From the NCBI RefSeq assembly GCF_000758685.1, contig NZ_CP009286.1:3068501-3132500 (forward strand): DNA of 64,000 bases, read 5' to 3'. Of the stretch, positions 1 to 8,708 are shown in pieces (positions within the stretch are counted from its first letter, which is position 1; the number at the start of each line of letters is the position of its first letter). Origin of the DNA: Paenibacillus stellifer. GTDB lineage: Bacteria > Bacillota > Bacilli > Paenibacillales > Paenibacillaceae. The notes under the pieces were generated by a model that saw only the letters and a program-made list of their open reading frames with translations, had not been told where the DNA came from and did not search any database. Made by a program: the position numbers and the translations under genes.

Positions 1-1191
1 TTTTTCTCTGGACCCGGCCAGACTTACTCCATTTCCACTTTTATTAATGCATACATCGAACAAAATCATTGGAGCAGGTCGCTCATATCCAGCTTATATT
101 CCGCAGCTACCTTTATGGCCGGGATGCTTTTATTTGTTGTAGGCAGGGCAGTGAATCGCTGGGGGCAGCGCAACGTTACATTCGTTGTAGCCATTATACT
201 TGCTTTGGCTTGTTTTTGGAACAGCATGGCTTTTACTCCGATCATGCTCTTTTTTGGATTTTTTATGACCCGGCTTTTTGGCCAAGGATCAATGACACTT
301 ATTCCTGTTACTTTAGTCTCGCAATGGTTCATCTCACACAGAGGTAGAGCTTTTAGCTTAATGACGATTGGTACTTTCGCCGGATCTTCATTTGTTCCGT
401 TGATTAATACCTGGATAATTCAAGAGTGGGGAATCCGGGAGGCGTGGTTATTTTGGGGCGGGTTATTGAGTTTTATCTTTGCCCCGCTAGCCTTTTACTT
501 CATTCGCAATACACCTGAATCTGTTGGTTTGTTGCCAGACAACCGGGTCCAATTGACCGGTACTACCGGACCTCAAGTGTTGGAGGAAAGCTGGACTTTA
601 AATGAGGCTCTGCGGACAAGAATGTTCTGGCTTTTACTCGTTTGTGTAGGCATACCTGCAATGGTGAATACAGGGTTAACGTTTCATTTGATTTCAATCT
701 TTGGCTCTAAAGGGATTGATGCTACTTTATCGGCATTTGTGCTTAGCCTCATGGCTTTAACTTCTTTTCCGGTATCTTTCATTTCCGGATTTGTGAATGA
801 AAGATTTAAAACGAATTATATTCTTGCTGCTGTTTTTGTGGGTCAAGTGTTGACTATGCTCATATTAATTTACAGTCAAGATGCGGCAAGTGCGCTTGTT
901 TTCGGTGTGGTACGGGGGATTGTCGCGGGCTTTGAGTCGATCACTTTAAACACCATTTGGCCCAATTATTATGGTAGATCCAGCATTGCTAATATTCAGG
1001 GAATTACCATGACTTCAACGGTTGTTTGCTCAGCTTTCGGACCTTTACCCTTTGGATTTGCATTTGATTATTTTGGAGGTTATGCAGAGATTCTCTGGAT
1101 CATGATCTTATTCCCGATACTGGGCTGTGTTTTCGCCATAATTAGCCCTAAACCCAAGAAAAGGAACGAGAAGGAAATACAAGAGAGTTAA
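1..1191 (+). CDS. MFS transporter, 5' end cut by window edge
   Basis: The reading frame is open from the first base, and the residues before the first ATG at 115 (including SGPGQTYSISTF) are typical of the first helix region of OFA/monocarboxylate-like major facilitator proteins, so the true start lies outside the window. About ten hydrophobic helices follow, with an RGRAFSL stretch in the loop after helix 4 and a large central loop around residues 165-195. The protein ends with a basic KPKKRNEKE tail. It is an integral membrane transporter; the substrate cannot be told. A hairpin terminator follows 70 bp downstream. Confidence 0.85.
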   Translation, partial: FFSGPGQTYSISTFINAYIEQNHWSRSLISSLYSAATFMAGMLLFVVGRAVNRWGQRNVTFVVAIILALACFWNSMAFTPIMLFFGFFMTRLFGQGSMTLIPVTLVSQWFISHRGRAFSLMTIGTFAGSSFVPLINTWIIQEWGIREAWLFWGGLLSFIFAPLAFYFIRNTPESVGLLPDNRVQLTGTTGPQVLEESWTLNEALRTRMFWLLLVCVGIPAMVNTGLTFHLISIFGSKGIDATLSAFVLSLMALTSFPVSFISGFVNERFKTNYILAAVFVGQVLTMLILIYSQDAASALVFGVVRGIVAGFESITLNTIWPNYYGRSSIANIQGITMTSTVVCSAFGPLPFGFAFDYFGGYAEILWIMILFPILGCVFAIISPKPKKRNEKEIQES

Positions 1192-1260
1192 TTGTTCAGA
1201 AAGTAAAACTGCTTTTATTCACCTCGCTTCTTAGACCGCAAATTAATAAAATTTAAAATT

Positions 1261-1284
1261 GAAGAACCATTTTGGTTCCTTTTT
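1261..1284 (+). terminator. Rho-independent terminator after the MFS gene
   Basis: Stem GAACCA/TGGTTC (1264-1278) followed by a T-rich run. It lies between the MFS gene and sulP and ends the upstream transcript. Confidence 0.6.
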
Positions 1285-1327
1285 GGGAATAAAGATGGTA
1301 AACTGATTTTATGGATTGAGTGCGGAC

Positions 1328-1352
1328 TGACCTTTATGAGAGTTAAAGGTCA
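1328..1352. promoter_or_regulatory. Inverted repeat upstream of sulP
   Basis: TGACCTTTA at 1328-1336 is repeated inverted as TAAAGGTCA at 1344-1352, a perfect 9-bp arm pair with a 7-base loop, 30 bases before the sulP start. It could be an operator or an RNA hairpin; there is no U-tract long enough to call it a terminator. Confidence 0.35.
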
Positions 1353-1382
1353 TAAAAATATACCAATGAGGTGAGTGCTGAA

Positions 1383-2847
1383 GTGTTAGGCAAGTTAAGA
1401 AAAGATTGGTTTTCAAATGTCCGGGGAGATTTGCTCGCAGGCTTAGTGGTCGCCTTGGCCTTGATTCCCGAGGCGATTGCTTTTTCCATTATTGCAGGTG
1501 TAGATCCTATGGTCGGTTTGTATGCTTCCTTTTGTATTGCCGTTGTCACTGCTATTGTTGGTGGCCGTCCGGGTATGATTTCTGCTGCAACAGGAGCAAT
1601 GGCTTTGCTAATCGTACCACTCGTCAAAGAGCATGGCGTAAACTACTTATTAGCTGCAACGGTATTGACTGGTGTCATTCAGTGTATATTCGGACTGTTG
1701 AAAGTAGCTAAATTGATGAAATTTATTCCGCGTGCAGTGATGATCGGCTTTGTTAATGCTCTGGCTATTTTGATCTTTATGGCTCAAATTCCACATTTCG
1801 TTGGGATTTCTACCATGACTTATGTTTTTGTAGGCATTACCTTGCTCATAGTTTACGTATTGCCCAAGTTCTTTAAAGCTATTCCGGCTCCATTGATTGC
1901 AATTGTTCTATTAACCGCAGCTGCTATCGTATCTGGAATTAATTTAGGAACTGTCGGGGATCTTGGCAACATCACACAGTCCTTACCAATGTTCTTCATT
2001 CCAAATGTACCCTTCAATTTAGAGACGTTACAAATTATTTTTCCGTATTCTGTAGCTTTAGCTATAGTAGGACTATTGGAGTCTTTGCTAACGGCTTCCA
2101 TTTTGGATGATATGACATCGAGTGACAGTAACAAAAATAAAGAAGCCAGAGGACAGGGCATCGCGAATATCATTACTGGATTTTTTGGCGGGATGGCCGG
2201 CTGTGCGATGATTGGCCAGACCGTAATCAACGTGAAGTCTGGTGGGAGAGGGCCGATTGTCAACTTTAATTTCAGGATTGTTTCTAATGCTTCTGATTCT
2301 CCTACTGGGAGATTTGGTTGTGAAAATCCCGATGGCTGTTCTGGTAGGCATTATGATTATGGTGTCCATTGGAACATTTGATTGGTCGTCATTCTCCTAT
2401 TTACGTAAAGCCCCTAAAAGTGATGCTGCTGTTATGCTGGTAACCGTAATCCTTGTTGTTGCTACACATGACTTATCAATTGGAGTTATTGCCGGGGTTA
2501 TACTGAGCGCTATTTTGTTTGTAGCTAAGATCTCGACAATTAGAATTTATAGACGTGAGCTTGATCATAAAACGTTGTTTGATGTAGAAGGTCAGTTGTT
2601 TTTTGCTTCTGTTGAAAGGTTCGTTGAATCGTTTGATTTTTCCATCGAAAATACAAACCTCATTATCAATTTTGAAAACTCACACATATGGGATGATTCT
2701 GCGGTTGGCGCTATTGATAAAGTAGTAATTAAATATCGTGAGAACAATAATGTAGTCACTATTACGGGGTTGAACTCGGCAAGTAAAAAGACGGTGGACA
2801 AGTTGGCTGTTTATAACGATGTGAATGCAAAGTTAAGTACACATTAA
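1383..2847 (+). pseudogene. SulP-family anion transporter, single frameshift
   Basis: A SulP (SLC26-like) transporter with a C-terminal STAS domain, which would move sulfate or bicarbonate across the membrane. The N-terminal part contains the family block [20 protein letters not shown]. The GTG at 1383 sits 6-8 bases after a GAGGTGAG ribosome site, so it is a better start than the GTG at 1371. Near 2250-2254 (GGGCC) one extra base shifts the frame: before it the protein reads INVKSGGRG, and the continuation [13 protein letters not shown] is found one frame away, open from 2242 to 2847 and including the STAS domain. One product is therefore split in two. It may be a true pseudogene or a sequencing error. 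A universal stress protein gene follows, a common pairing. Confidence 0.8.
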
Positions 2848-2868
2848 TTCTATATTGGGGTGGATTTC

Positions 2869-3288
2869 ATGTACAAGCGGGTTGCCTTAGCTGTGGACGG
2901 ATCAGAAAACTCTCTACGAGCTACCCAAGAAGCAATAAAGTTGGCGAGTTTGTCACCAGGCTGCCAAGTGGATGTTCTCAATGTCGCGGATTATTCTAAA
3001 TCTAAAGATGAAGTACTGCATTCCTATCGTGTGGAAGAGTTAGACATACAGAGACGGAGAAAATTAGTGGCGGTTGAAGAGCTGCTAAAGCAAAATGGAA
3101 TAATCTATCATTTGAAAATTCTTCACGGTGATCCGGCATTGACTATCGTTGATTACACTGAACAAGAAAACATTGAATTTGCTATCATGGGAAGTCGGGG
3201 GCTGAATACGCTTCAGGAAATGATAATGGGTAGCGTCAGTCATAAGGTTATGAAGTTGGTTCAATGTCCGGTGATTATTGTGAAATAG
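2869..3288 (+). CDS. Universal stress protein, UspA family
   Basis: A 139-residue single-domain UspA protein. It begins MYKRVALAVDGSENS and ends with the nucleotide-binding signature GSRGLNTLQEMIMGSVS, the G-x2-G-x9-GS pattern of ATP-binding family members. The ATG at 2869 follows a GGGGTGG ribosome site by a few bases and is preferred over the in-frame GTG at 2860. The gene lies 21 bases after the SulP frame, so the two are probably co-transcribed. A strong terminator follows. Confidence 0.88.
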   Translation: MYKRVALAVDGSENSLRATQEAIKLASLSPGCQVDVLNVADYSKSKDEVLHSYRVEELDIQRRRKLVAVEELLKQNGIIYHLKILHGDPALTIVDYTEQENIEFAIMGSRGLNTLQEMIMGSVSHKVMKLVQCPVIIVK

Positions 3289-3302
3289 CAAGGGTGTAAT
3301 TT

Positions 3303-3338
3303 AACAAACGTGGGGAGCTTAGAGCTCCCACGTTTGTT
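3303..3338 (+). terminator. Terminator after the universal stress gene
   Basis: A near-perfect hairpin, AACAAACGTGGG on one arm and CCCACGTTTGTT on the other, around a short loop, directly after the stop codon. Confidence 0.8.
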
Positions 3339-3353
3339 ATATATTTATTCAAT

Positions 3354-3446
3354 TTAAAGCAGTTTCTCCATAATCATTACATCAATAAATTCTCCGCCAT
3401 TACCATCTTGCTTCTCAAATACACCAACCTGCCGGTAACTGCGTTA
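3354..3446 (-). pseudogene. C-terminal scrap of a GNAT acetyltransferase
   Basis: The reverse strand encodes about 30 residues, starting SYRQVGVFEKQDGN and ending FIDVMIMEKLL before a TAA at 3354-3356. This matches the last strand and helix of GNAT N-acetyltransferases (G-F-R-x-V-G-V ... D-V-x-I-M-E-K-x-L). An in-frame stop lies immediately upstream and no acetyl-CoA site is present, so only a remnant survives. The rest of the gap up to 3660 shows no other gene. Confidence 0.5.
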
Positions 3447-3678
3447 TTGAATTTGAAGTTCACCTATTGATTGCGCGTTAACCTGAAGGACCATGTCAAG
3501 ACTATAGCGGAGTTATTCTCGAACGCCGGTAATGAAGGGATTGTTTCCTAAGAGGGAAATAGTCCTTTTTGCATGTCGCCATTCGTAGCTGAAATGAGCA
3601 TTGAAGGGTATGGAAGACCGATCTAAAAAAGATTGAAATCCAAAATTAGGTAGTTTACTGTTGAGAGGTGAAGAACGA

Positions 3679-5556
3679 ATGTATGGGAGGAATAGAAATG
3701 AACGAGCAGCAGCGTACGATAGAACCATTGAATCAAGAGCGTCCTCGATTGAAGCAATTGATCATCCAGAATTTTCGCGGAATAGGCAATCATCCAGTCA
3801 CAATTATCCAGTCACAATTGAACTGGATAAGATTGTCGTATTAGTAGGTCCAAACAATGTCGGAAAGAGCTCCATTCTAAGGGCCTATGAAGTAGCAATG
3901 TCCGAGGGCTCGAACGAAGCTAATCTGCAGGAAGATGACTTTCCAGGTGGTGTGGTACATCAAGATTCTCTTCCCATGATCGAGCTTCACACAGTTGTTC
4001 AGAATCATGCTCCTGGAGCGAGATGGATACATACGGATTCAATTACCCAAGAAAAGTTGGTCAAGGAGAGATGGACATGGGCTACTCCAGGTGCACCCAA
4101 GCGTCAGGGCTTCGATGTTGAAAAAAAAGTATGGGCAGAAGATGCGGTTCCATGGGGTGCACCTAATGTCGCAAATTATAATCGACCAAAGCCGCATCGA
4201 ATCGATGCATTTTCAGATCCTAAAGTACAAGCGGATGTCATCGTCAAACTGCTGAGCAATGTCATTAAAGAGAGAGTAAAGGATGTTCAAGAAGAGGCTG
4301 GGGAATCTCAATACAAACATTTGCTCCGTACGATCGCAACATTAAGACAGCAAGTAATCAGTGAATCCATTGCGCATATCGAAAAAATTGAGCTGCAGGT
4401 CTCAGAGCTACTTAGTGAAGTATTCCCCGGATACGTTGTTAAATTTGATCCTCGGGCAGAAGAGGAAGCGGAGAGTGACCTTAATCTATTTCAAAAGGTA
4501 AATAACGCGCAGCTAAAGATGGGATATGGTGAAAATGGACATTTAACCACACTGGATCGTCAAGGGAGCGGTGCAAGACGTACCTTATTATGGAGTGCCT
4601 TACGAATGATTGCAGAAACGAATGTGACTAAAGGGGCTAAAAAAGGGGCTAAAAAAGAAGCAATCGAAGGTGAGGAGAATAGGCCTCATGTCCTTCTTTT
4701 GGATGAGCCAGAGCTATGCCTTCATCCAAACGCAGTAAGAGAGGCTTGCCGGGTATTATACGATTTACCGAATACGGGAAACTGGCAAGTGATTGTAACG
4801 ACACACTCTCCTGCTTTTATTGACGTCTCTCGCGATAACACAACCATTATAAGAGTAGAACAGATTAATGGACACATTTCCGGGACAACGGTATTTCGTC
4901 CGGAAAGAGTCAAATTAGATGATGAAGACCGCTCCCTATTAAAGCTAATGAACATTTTTGATCCTTATGTTGCCGAATTCTTCTTTGGAGGACGTTGCAT
5001 TATCGTTGAAGGCGACACGGAGTATACGGCGTTTAAGCACATCATGGCAACAAAGCCGGGTATATATAAGGATGTACATATTATTAGAGCAAGAGGAAAA
5101 GCGACCATTATTTCATTAGTCAAAATTTTAAATCATTTCGGTTCTCGTTACTCTGTCCTGCATGATAGTGATACACCGACAACCCTAAGAAAGGGAAAAA
5201 CGATAAAAAATCCGGCATGGGCACATAACGAAAAAATATATGCAGCGATACAGGATCGACCGCATACTTCAAATGTTCGACTACTAGCCTCACTGGGGAA
5301 TTTTGAGAAAGCGTATTTTGGGGAGGAAGTAAGTAGTGAGAAACCCTACAATGCAATTGTTCATTTGCAACACGATGAGAAACGATTCGAAAAGGTGGAA
5401 CAACTGCTGGATGCTCTTCTGGATCATAGCAAAGTTCCGCCTGAAGGCGCGCTTGAATGGACAAGCATTGCTCAGTTAGAGGAGATGGTTGCTGTGCAAG
5501 CCAGTAAGGAATTAGTGGCTGCAGGTACTGAAGATGAAATAGACGAGGGACTTTGA
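3679..5556 (+). CDS. OLD-family ATPase/TOPRIM nuclease with altered N-terminus
   Basis: An OLD (overcoming lysogenization defect) family protein: an ABC/SMC-type ATPase followed by a TOPRIM nuclease. Walker A is VLVGPNNVGKSS (about residues 50-62); Walker B with following signature is LLLDEPELCLHPNA; the TOPRIM glutamate motif is IIVEGDTEYTAF. The protein would act on DNA. No UvrD-like helicase is adjacent, so this is not a Gabija pair but a solitary (class 1-like) OLD gene. The 5' end is odd. A second start, ATG 3698 behind GGGAGG, begins MNEQQRTIEPLNQERPRLKQ in another frame and carries the expected first strand LIIQNFRGIGNHPVTI. A 14-bp tandem duplication (3792-3819) now throws that frame into an early stop and puts the ATG at 3679 (behind AGAGGTG) in frame instead. 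The current product therefore has about 45 foreign N-terminal residues. Confidence 0.8.
   Translation: MYGRNRNERAAAYDRTIESRASSIEAIDHPEFSRNRQSSSHNYPVTIELDKIVVLVGPNNVGKSSILRAYEVAMSEGSNEANLQEDDFPGGVVHQDSLPMIELHTVVQNHAPGARWIHTDSITQEKLVKERWTWATPGAPKRQGFDVEKKVWAEDAVPWGAPNVANYNRPKPHRIDAFSDPKVQADVIVKLLSNVIKERVKDVQEEAGESQYKHLLRTIATLRQQVISESIAHIEKIELQVSELLSEVFPGYVVKFDPRAEEEAESDLNLFQKVNNAQLKMGYGENGHLTTLDRQGSGARRTLLWSALRMIAETNVTKGAKKGAKKEAIEGEENRPHVLLLDEPELCLHPNAVREACRVLYDLPNTGNWQVIVTTHSPAFIDVSRDNTTIIRVEQINGHISGTTVFRPERVKLDDEDRSLLKLMNIFDPYVAEFFFGGRCIIVEGDTEYTAFKHIMATKPGIYKDVHIIRARGKATIISLVKILNHFGSRYSVLHDSDTPTTLRKGKTIKNPAWAHNEKIYAAIQDRPHTSNVRLLASLGNFEKAYFGEEVSSEKPYNAIVHLQHDEKRFEKVEQLLDALLDHSKVPPEGALEWTSIAQLEEMVAVQASKELVAAGTEDEIDEGL
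3792..3819 (+). repeat. 14-bp perfect tandem duplication inside the OLD gene
   Basis: ATCCAGTCACAATT occurs twice head to tail (3792-3805 and 3806-3819). With one copy, the frame from ATG 3698 reads GNHPVTIELDK and continues into the ATPase. With two copies that frame stops at a TAG shortly after. Because 14 is not a multiple of three, gain or loss of a copy switches which start codon feeds the ATPase. Confidence 0.9.
4630..4653 (+). repeat. 12-bp in-frame tandem repeat in the OLD gene
   Basis: AAAGGGGCTAAA occurs twice in a row and encodes KGAKKGAK just before the Walker B strand. It keeps the frame, lengthening a basic loop by four residues. Confidence 0.8.
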
Positions 5557-5586
5557 GCACGTAGAAGTTATACAATAACTCCCGAT

Positions 5587-5621
5587 TTATAGGACTGTGC
5601 GACAAAAGTACAGTCCTATAA
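5587..5621 (+). terminator. Terminator after the OLD gene
   Basis: Perfect 12-bp arms TTATAGGACTGT and ACAGTCCTATAA around an 11-base loop, 30 bases after the stop codon. The stem is symmetrical and could also serve the decayed gene on the other strand. Confidence 0.65.
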
Positions 5622-5651
5622 ATTTGGAATTGGAGCTAGATAAACCGTTCT

Positions 5652-6438
5652 TTACGAATTGAATGATTTCAGGTAACGACGATATACTTGATAATTCTTG
5701 TTGCCTCCCGACAGGTTAAAGACCTTCTCAAAGCCCGAATATTCTGGGCTGCATTTCCGGTTGTTCCTTTGTTGCAATAGGTGTCTGTAGGTTTCTGAAA
5801 ATCTAAGGTAGAAGCCTTCTCACGCAGGTCGCTAAGTGAAATATCTGTGCTCCTTGGACATGACTGGCTTCATATTGCTTTCTCGAACGCGTGTCAACAA
5901 TTTGATACTCGTCTTCTTTGCCCACCAGCTCTGCCGGAGAAAGTAGAGGACGATTGCGGCTGATCGCGTTATGAAGGGTCATCGCTGTGTACATAACAGG
6001 GTCTTTCGTGCTAGAGAAAGAAGGCGCATAGGTCATATCCAGATGAAAGAGGTCCTCAACTTTTGCTTTAAATCGTAACATTGGCCCCTGTAGCCAGCCC
6101 ATGCTTATCGAAAGTCTCTTCCACCTCGGCACCATTGCTTAAATCAATCACACGGATGGCCTGGTTCACCGGATCGTTTACAATGTCCTCATGGTTGATG
6201 TCCATCTTGACGTGGTAGCGAGCCTCAAACCACTTTTTATCTCGAGGAATCAACTCTGACAGGTCATCGACTTCATTCCCTAAATAATAAGGTATCCCGC
6301 AGATGGAGTAAGAAATATCTGGACCCTTTCATATACAATAATTTCGTCCGATTCATCATTCCACCGGGCTTTAGCAGCCACATAGGTTCCTGCAGCTACA
6401 GAGCCTACAATAATAATCTTCAAATTAAGTACGTCCAT
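5652..6438 (-). pseudogene. CoA-disulfide reductase with rhodanese domain, degraded
   Basis: Reading leftwards from an ATG at 6438, the frame gives the dinucleotide-binding start IIIVGSVAAGTYVAAKAR. A missing base near 6330 then breaks it. The next piece (6253-6068) reads LIPRDKKWFEARYHVKM, and a third (6135 down) has the dimerisation-domain sequence HLDMTYAPSFSSTKDPV and the rhodanese piece YQIVDTRSRKQYEASHVQGA. The last ~150 bases keep rhodanese-like sequence (TYCNKGTTGNAAQN in pieces) to a TAA at 5652. These are ordered fragments of the FAD-dependent CoA-disulfide reductase/rhodanese family. At least three frameshifts and a large internal deletion leave about 260 of the usual ~550 residues. 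Confidence 0.75.
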
Positions 6439-6560
6439 ATAGTTATATTAGCATTAGCTTATAAAAACAAACTAGAGTTTTGCTCGTATATTCAGGGAGG
6501 GATATATAGAAAATTCGGCAGAGGGTAATCTTTTGGAGAAGTCCAGGAAGGACATGAAAA

Positions 6561-6594
6561 TAGCTAAGAACCACCTTACTTGGATCCTTAGCTA
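6561..6594 (-). terminator. Hairpin downstream of ku
   Basis: TAGCTAAG and CTTAGCTA form perfect arms 25 bases beyond the ku stop codon; the T-tract is short. Confidence 0.45.
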
Positions 6595-6618
6595 CTTCAT
6601 CCATTTGCTTGCAAAAGA

Positions 6619-7452
6619 CTATCCCAGTTTTTCATTAGGGGTCCCACGTTTACTTTCCTTCGGGGCTGCCACCTTGTTTTTCCCTTTATTCATTCTGACA
6701 CTCTCCCGAAGCGCCTCTAAAAGATCAACAACAACCTCTGATTCTTGCGTGGGCTTTAAAACAATGTTCTGTCCGGCAATTTTAGATTGAATAGCTGCTA
6801 ACAATCGTTCTTGCTCTGGATTGGAATATGATTTTAAATCGGAGGTACCTGTCATTCCTTTGACGATTTGTAAGGCTAACTTCAGCTGATTGGAATCTAC
6901 AGAAATGGTACTAGAGAGGTTGGGGACGTTCTCTACGGGCCGCATTTCATTCGCGTAGTGCATGGTGGCCAACTGAATGCAATTTCCATTTATCGGCTTC
7001 AGGATACATAATTTCGTGTTAGCTCGAAACGTAAACTTGGCGATTGCGAGTCTTTTAGATGTCTCAAGAGCCTTGAGAAGTAAATAGTACGCATGACTCC
7101 CAAGTTGATCAGGACCTAGAAAATAAACCTTTTGCGTGAACATTAAATCGACTTGTTCTTCCTTCATGAAATCAATAATCCGTATCTGCTTACTAGCGTC
7201 TTCTTGAATCTGATCGAGTTCCTCTTTTTCAAAGGTTACATATTGATTCGTATCCAGTGGGTAGCCTTTAATGAGTTCTTCAGACTCGACGGATCGTTGA
7301 CAATTTGGGCAATATCGCTGGTTTTTAATTGTACCATGGCAGCTTTTATGGAGTAAGTTGAGAGAGATTTCTTTCTCCTCTGTGGCGGCGTAAAGTTTCA
7401 CCGGGATGTGAACTAATCCAAAACTGATAGCGCCTTTCCATATGGTATGCAT
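6619..7452 (-). CDS. ku: Ku protein of non-homologous end joining
   Basis: A 277-residue bacterial Ku. The start MHTIWKGAISFGLVHIPVKL is the family signature, followed by the loop with HKSCHG and CPNCQ cysteines and the DNA-bridging core ending in a basic tail. Ku binds double-strand DNA ends as a homodimer and recruits LigD. No ligD is in the window, so the partner must be elsewhere or absent. The ATG follows AGGAGGTG by five bases. It is transcribed alone, between a terminator at 7501-7543 and a hairpin at 6561-6594. The size is usual for the family and all core motifs appear intact. Confidence 0.93.
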   Translation of the reverse strand: MHTIWKGAISFGLVHIPVKLYAATEEKEISLNLLHKSCHGTIKNQRYCPNCQRSVESEELIKGYPLDTNQYVTFEKEELDQIQEDASKQIRIIDFMKEEQVDLMFTQKVYFLGPDQLGSHAYYLLLKALETSKRLAIAKFTFRANTKLCILKPINGNCIQLATMHYANEMRPVENVPNLSSTISVDSNQLKLALQIVKGMTGTSDLKSYSNPEQERLLAAIQSKIAGQNIVLKPTQESEVVVDLLEALRESVRMNKGKNKVAAPKESKRGTPNEKLG

Positions 7453-7500
7453 GGGAACACCTCCTAAAGTTTATACTAAAAAGTCATTCCCATATCAAAC

Positions 7501-7543
7501 ATAAATAAACCGCACCCCCAAGCAAAGGGTGCGGTTTATTTAT
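7501..7543. terminator. Strong terminator downstream of the XRE regulator
   Basis: 17-base arms ATAAATAAACCGCACCC and GGGTGCGGTTTATTTAT around a 9-base loop. A/T-rich flanks on both sides would give U-tracts in either direction. It separates the XRE gene from ku. Confidence 0.85.
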
Positions 7544-7557
7544 GCCATGTGATCGGT

Positions 7558-7899
7558 CTATTTTTCGAAAAACTCATCTAGCATGACTTGAACCTTTCGA
7601 AGATCTCTTTTTTTTAAGGAAACTAAGGTATGGATGATTTGATTCAATAATTCGTCCTTTTCATTCAATGCGGACTCTTGATATTTCGTATACATAAACA
7701 AATCCATAATCTGAACATCAAGAGCATCGGCGATCTTCAGTAGGTTCACTAAAGTAATATTTTTTTCAGCTCGTTCAACGCCACCAATATAGGAGAAATG
7801 AAAGCCGGCCTTTTCACCGAGCTCCTCTTGAGACCATCCACGTTGCTTCCGAATATCACGGATGCGTTGTCCTATTTTTTGAATTACTGAAGTTTCCAT
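7558..7899 (-). CDS. XRE-family transcriptional regulator
   Basis: A 113-residue regulator with an N-terminal helix-turn-helix (residues ~5-60; RKQRGWSQEELGEKAGFHFS then YIGGVERAEKNITLVNL), typical of Cro/C1-XRE proteins, and a short C-terminal helical tail. The ATG at 7899 has GAGGTG seven bases before it; the longer frame to 7929 has no ribosome site. It faces away from the small gene at 8035, and an inverted repeat lies between them, so it probably controls that gene and itself. Confidence 0.88.
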   Translation of the reverse strand: METSVIQKIGQRIRDIRKQRGWSQEELGEKAGFHFSYIGGVERAEKNITLVNLLKIADALDVQIMDLFMYTKYQESALNEKDELLNQIIHTLVSLKKRDLRKVQVMLDEFFEK

Positions 7900-7958
7900 G
7901 ATTACACCTCTAAAACTAAGTGTAAACAATGGGGCAACAGCGATACATACTCACATAA

Positions 7959-7981
7959 ATATCAATACATATTTTTGATAT
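7959..7981. promoter_or_regulatory. Candidate operator between divergent genes
   Basis: ATATCAA (7959-7965) and TTGATAT (7975-7981) are inverted arms with a 9-base A/T-rich spacer in the divergent promoter region of the XRE gene and the gene at 8035. The layout suits an XRE repressor site. This is inferred only from position and symmetry. Confidence 0.4.
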
Positions 7982-8034
7982 GTATACGTATTATTTAGTA
8001 GTAAATGGCAACACTATATAGTGAGGTGATAGGA

Positions 8035-8358
8035 TTGGAAAATACAGAGAACTCATTGACCTTAGGATTTGCTTTAGTTACACCATCTGGCTTAAAATTC
8101 GAAAACGTGTTTTACACAAACGGAATGATGATAAAGCATGGATGGTTTGAGTTAGCACAGCGAGAAGAGGGATGGCAGATACCAATTCTCTACGATAGTA
8201 AGGATTTAACAAGAATTATGTTACTTGATATCGACTCTACAAAAGGTGCATTCCAAATTGAAGATGCAAGCCAAAAAATCGACTCTGAGATGAGAGAACT
8301 CTATTTTTCAGCCATAGCGTCATTGAAAGTACAATTAAGACATAACAAAAACAAATGA
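8035..8358 (+). CDS. Small hypothetical protein
   Basis: About 107 residues from a TTG at 8035, six bases after GAGGTG; the upstream in-frame ATG at 8005 lacks a ribosome site. I do not recognise a family. The product is soluble, mixed charge, with segments LTLGFALVTPSGLKFENVF and GWFELAQREEGWQIPILYD and a basic tail (RHNKNK). It is flanked by two XRE regulators and lies upstream of the Tn7-like genes, so it may be cargo or a small accessory gene of that island. Confidence 0.55.
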   Translation: MENTENSLTLGFALVTPSGLKFENVFYTNGMMIKHGWFELAQREEGWQIPILYDSKDLTRIMLLDIDSTKGAFQIEDASQKIDSEMRELYFSAIASLKVQLRHNKNK

Positions 8359-8366
8359 TAGACATT

Positions 8367-8582
8367 CTAAGGTAGAAGATCATGGACAGAAACCTCAAGA
8401 GAAGTGGCAATCTGATAAAGATAATGGATTCGAATAAGGTGACGACCGGCTTCAATATTGGTTATTGAAGGTCTTGAAATATGGACTCGTATTGCTAGTT
8501 CTTCTTGAGTCATGCCTCGTTCTTCTCTTTTACTCTTAATAAGTTGACCAATGATTTTATAATACATGAATTCGCTCATCAT
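8367..8582 (-). CDS. Small XRE-family regulator
   Basis: A 71-residue, single-domain helix-turn-helix protein: KSKREERGMTQEELAIRVH then ISRPSITNIEAGRHLIRI. The ATG follows GAGAGGAG. It diverges from the Tn7-like tns genes, and its promoter region holds nested inverted repeats, so it is a plausible repressor of itself and of the transposition genes. Its end overlaps nothing; the stop lies 8 bases from the convergent gene at 8035-8358. Confidence 0.82.
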   Translation of the reverse strand: MMSEFMYYKIIGQLIKSKREERGMTQEELAIRVHISRPSITNIEAGRHLIRIHYLYQIATSLEVSVHDLLP

Positions 8583-8589
8583 AATACTC

Positions 8590-8629
8590 CTCTCTTAATC
8601 TATTAAGATTAGTATTACCAATAAGAGAG
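8590..8629. promoter_or_regulatory. Nested inverted repeats before the tns genes
   Basis: CTCTCTTA (8590-8597) pairs with TAAGAGAG (8622-8629), and inside it AATCT/AGATT form a smaller palindrome (8598-8611). They overlap the expected promoter of the small XRE gene and precede tnsA, suggesting an operator for that regulator. Confidence 0.4.
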
Positions 8630-8708
8630 AGCTTTAGTATTTTTGAAGTCAATAACAAAAATGCTGTTTAAAATCTGAACATTCGGAAATAAAGAATCCC
8701 AAGAAGTA

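Noticed and set aside
3661..5556. Gabija defence system (GajA-GajB)
   Set aside because: The OLD-type gene has no UvrD-like helicase partner; a terminator and a decayed reductase gene follow it.
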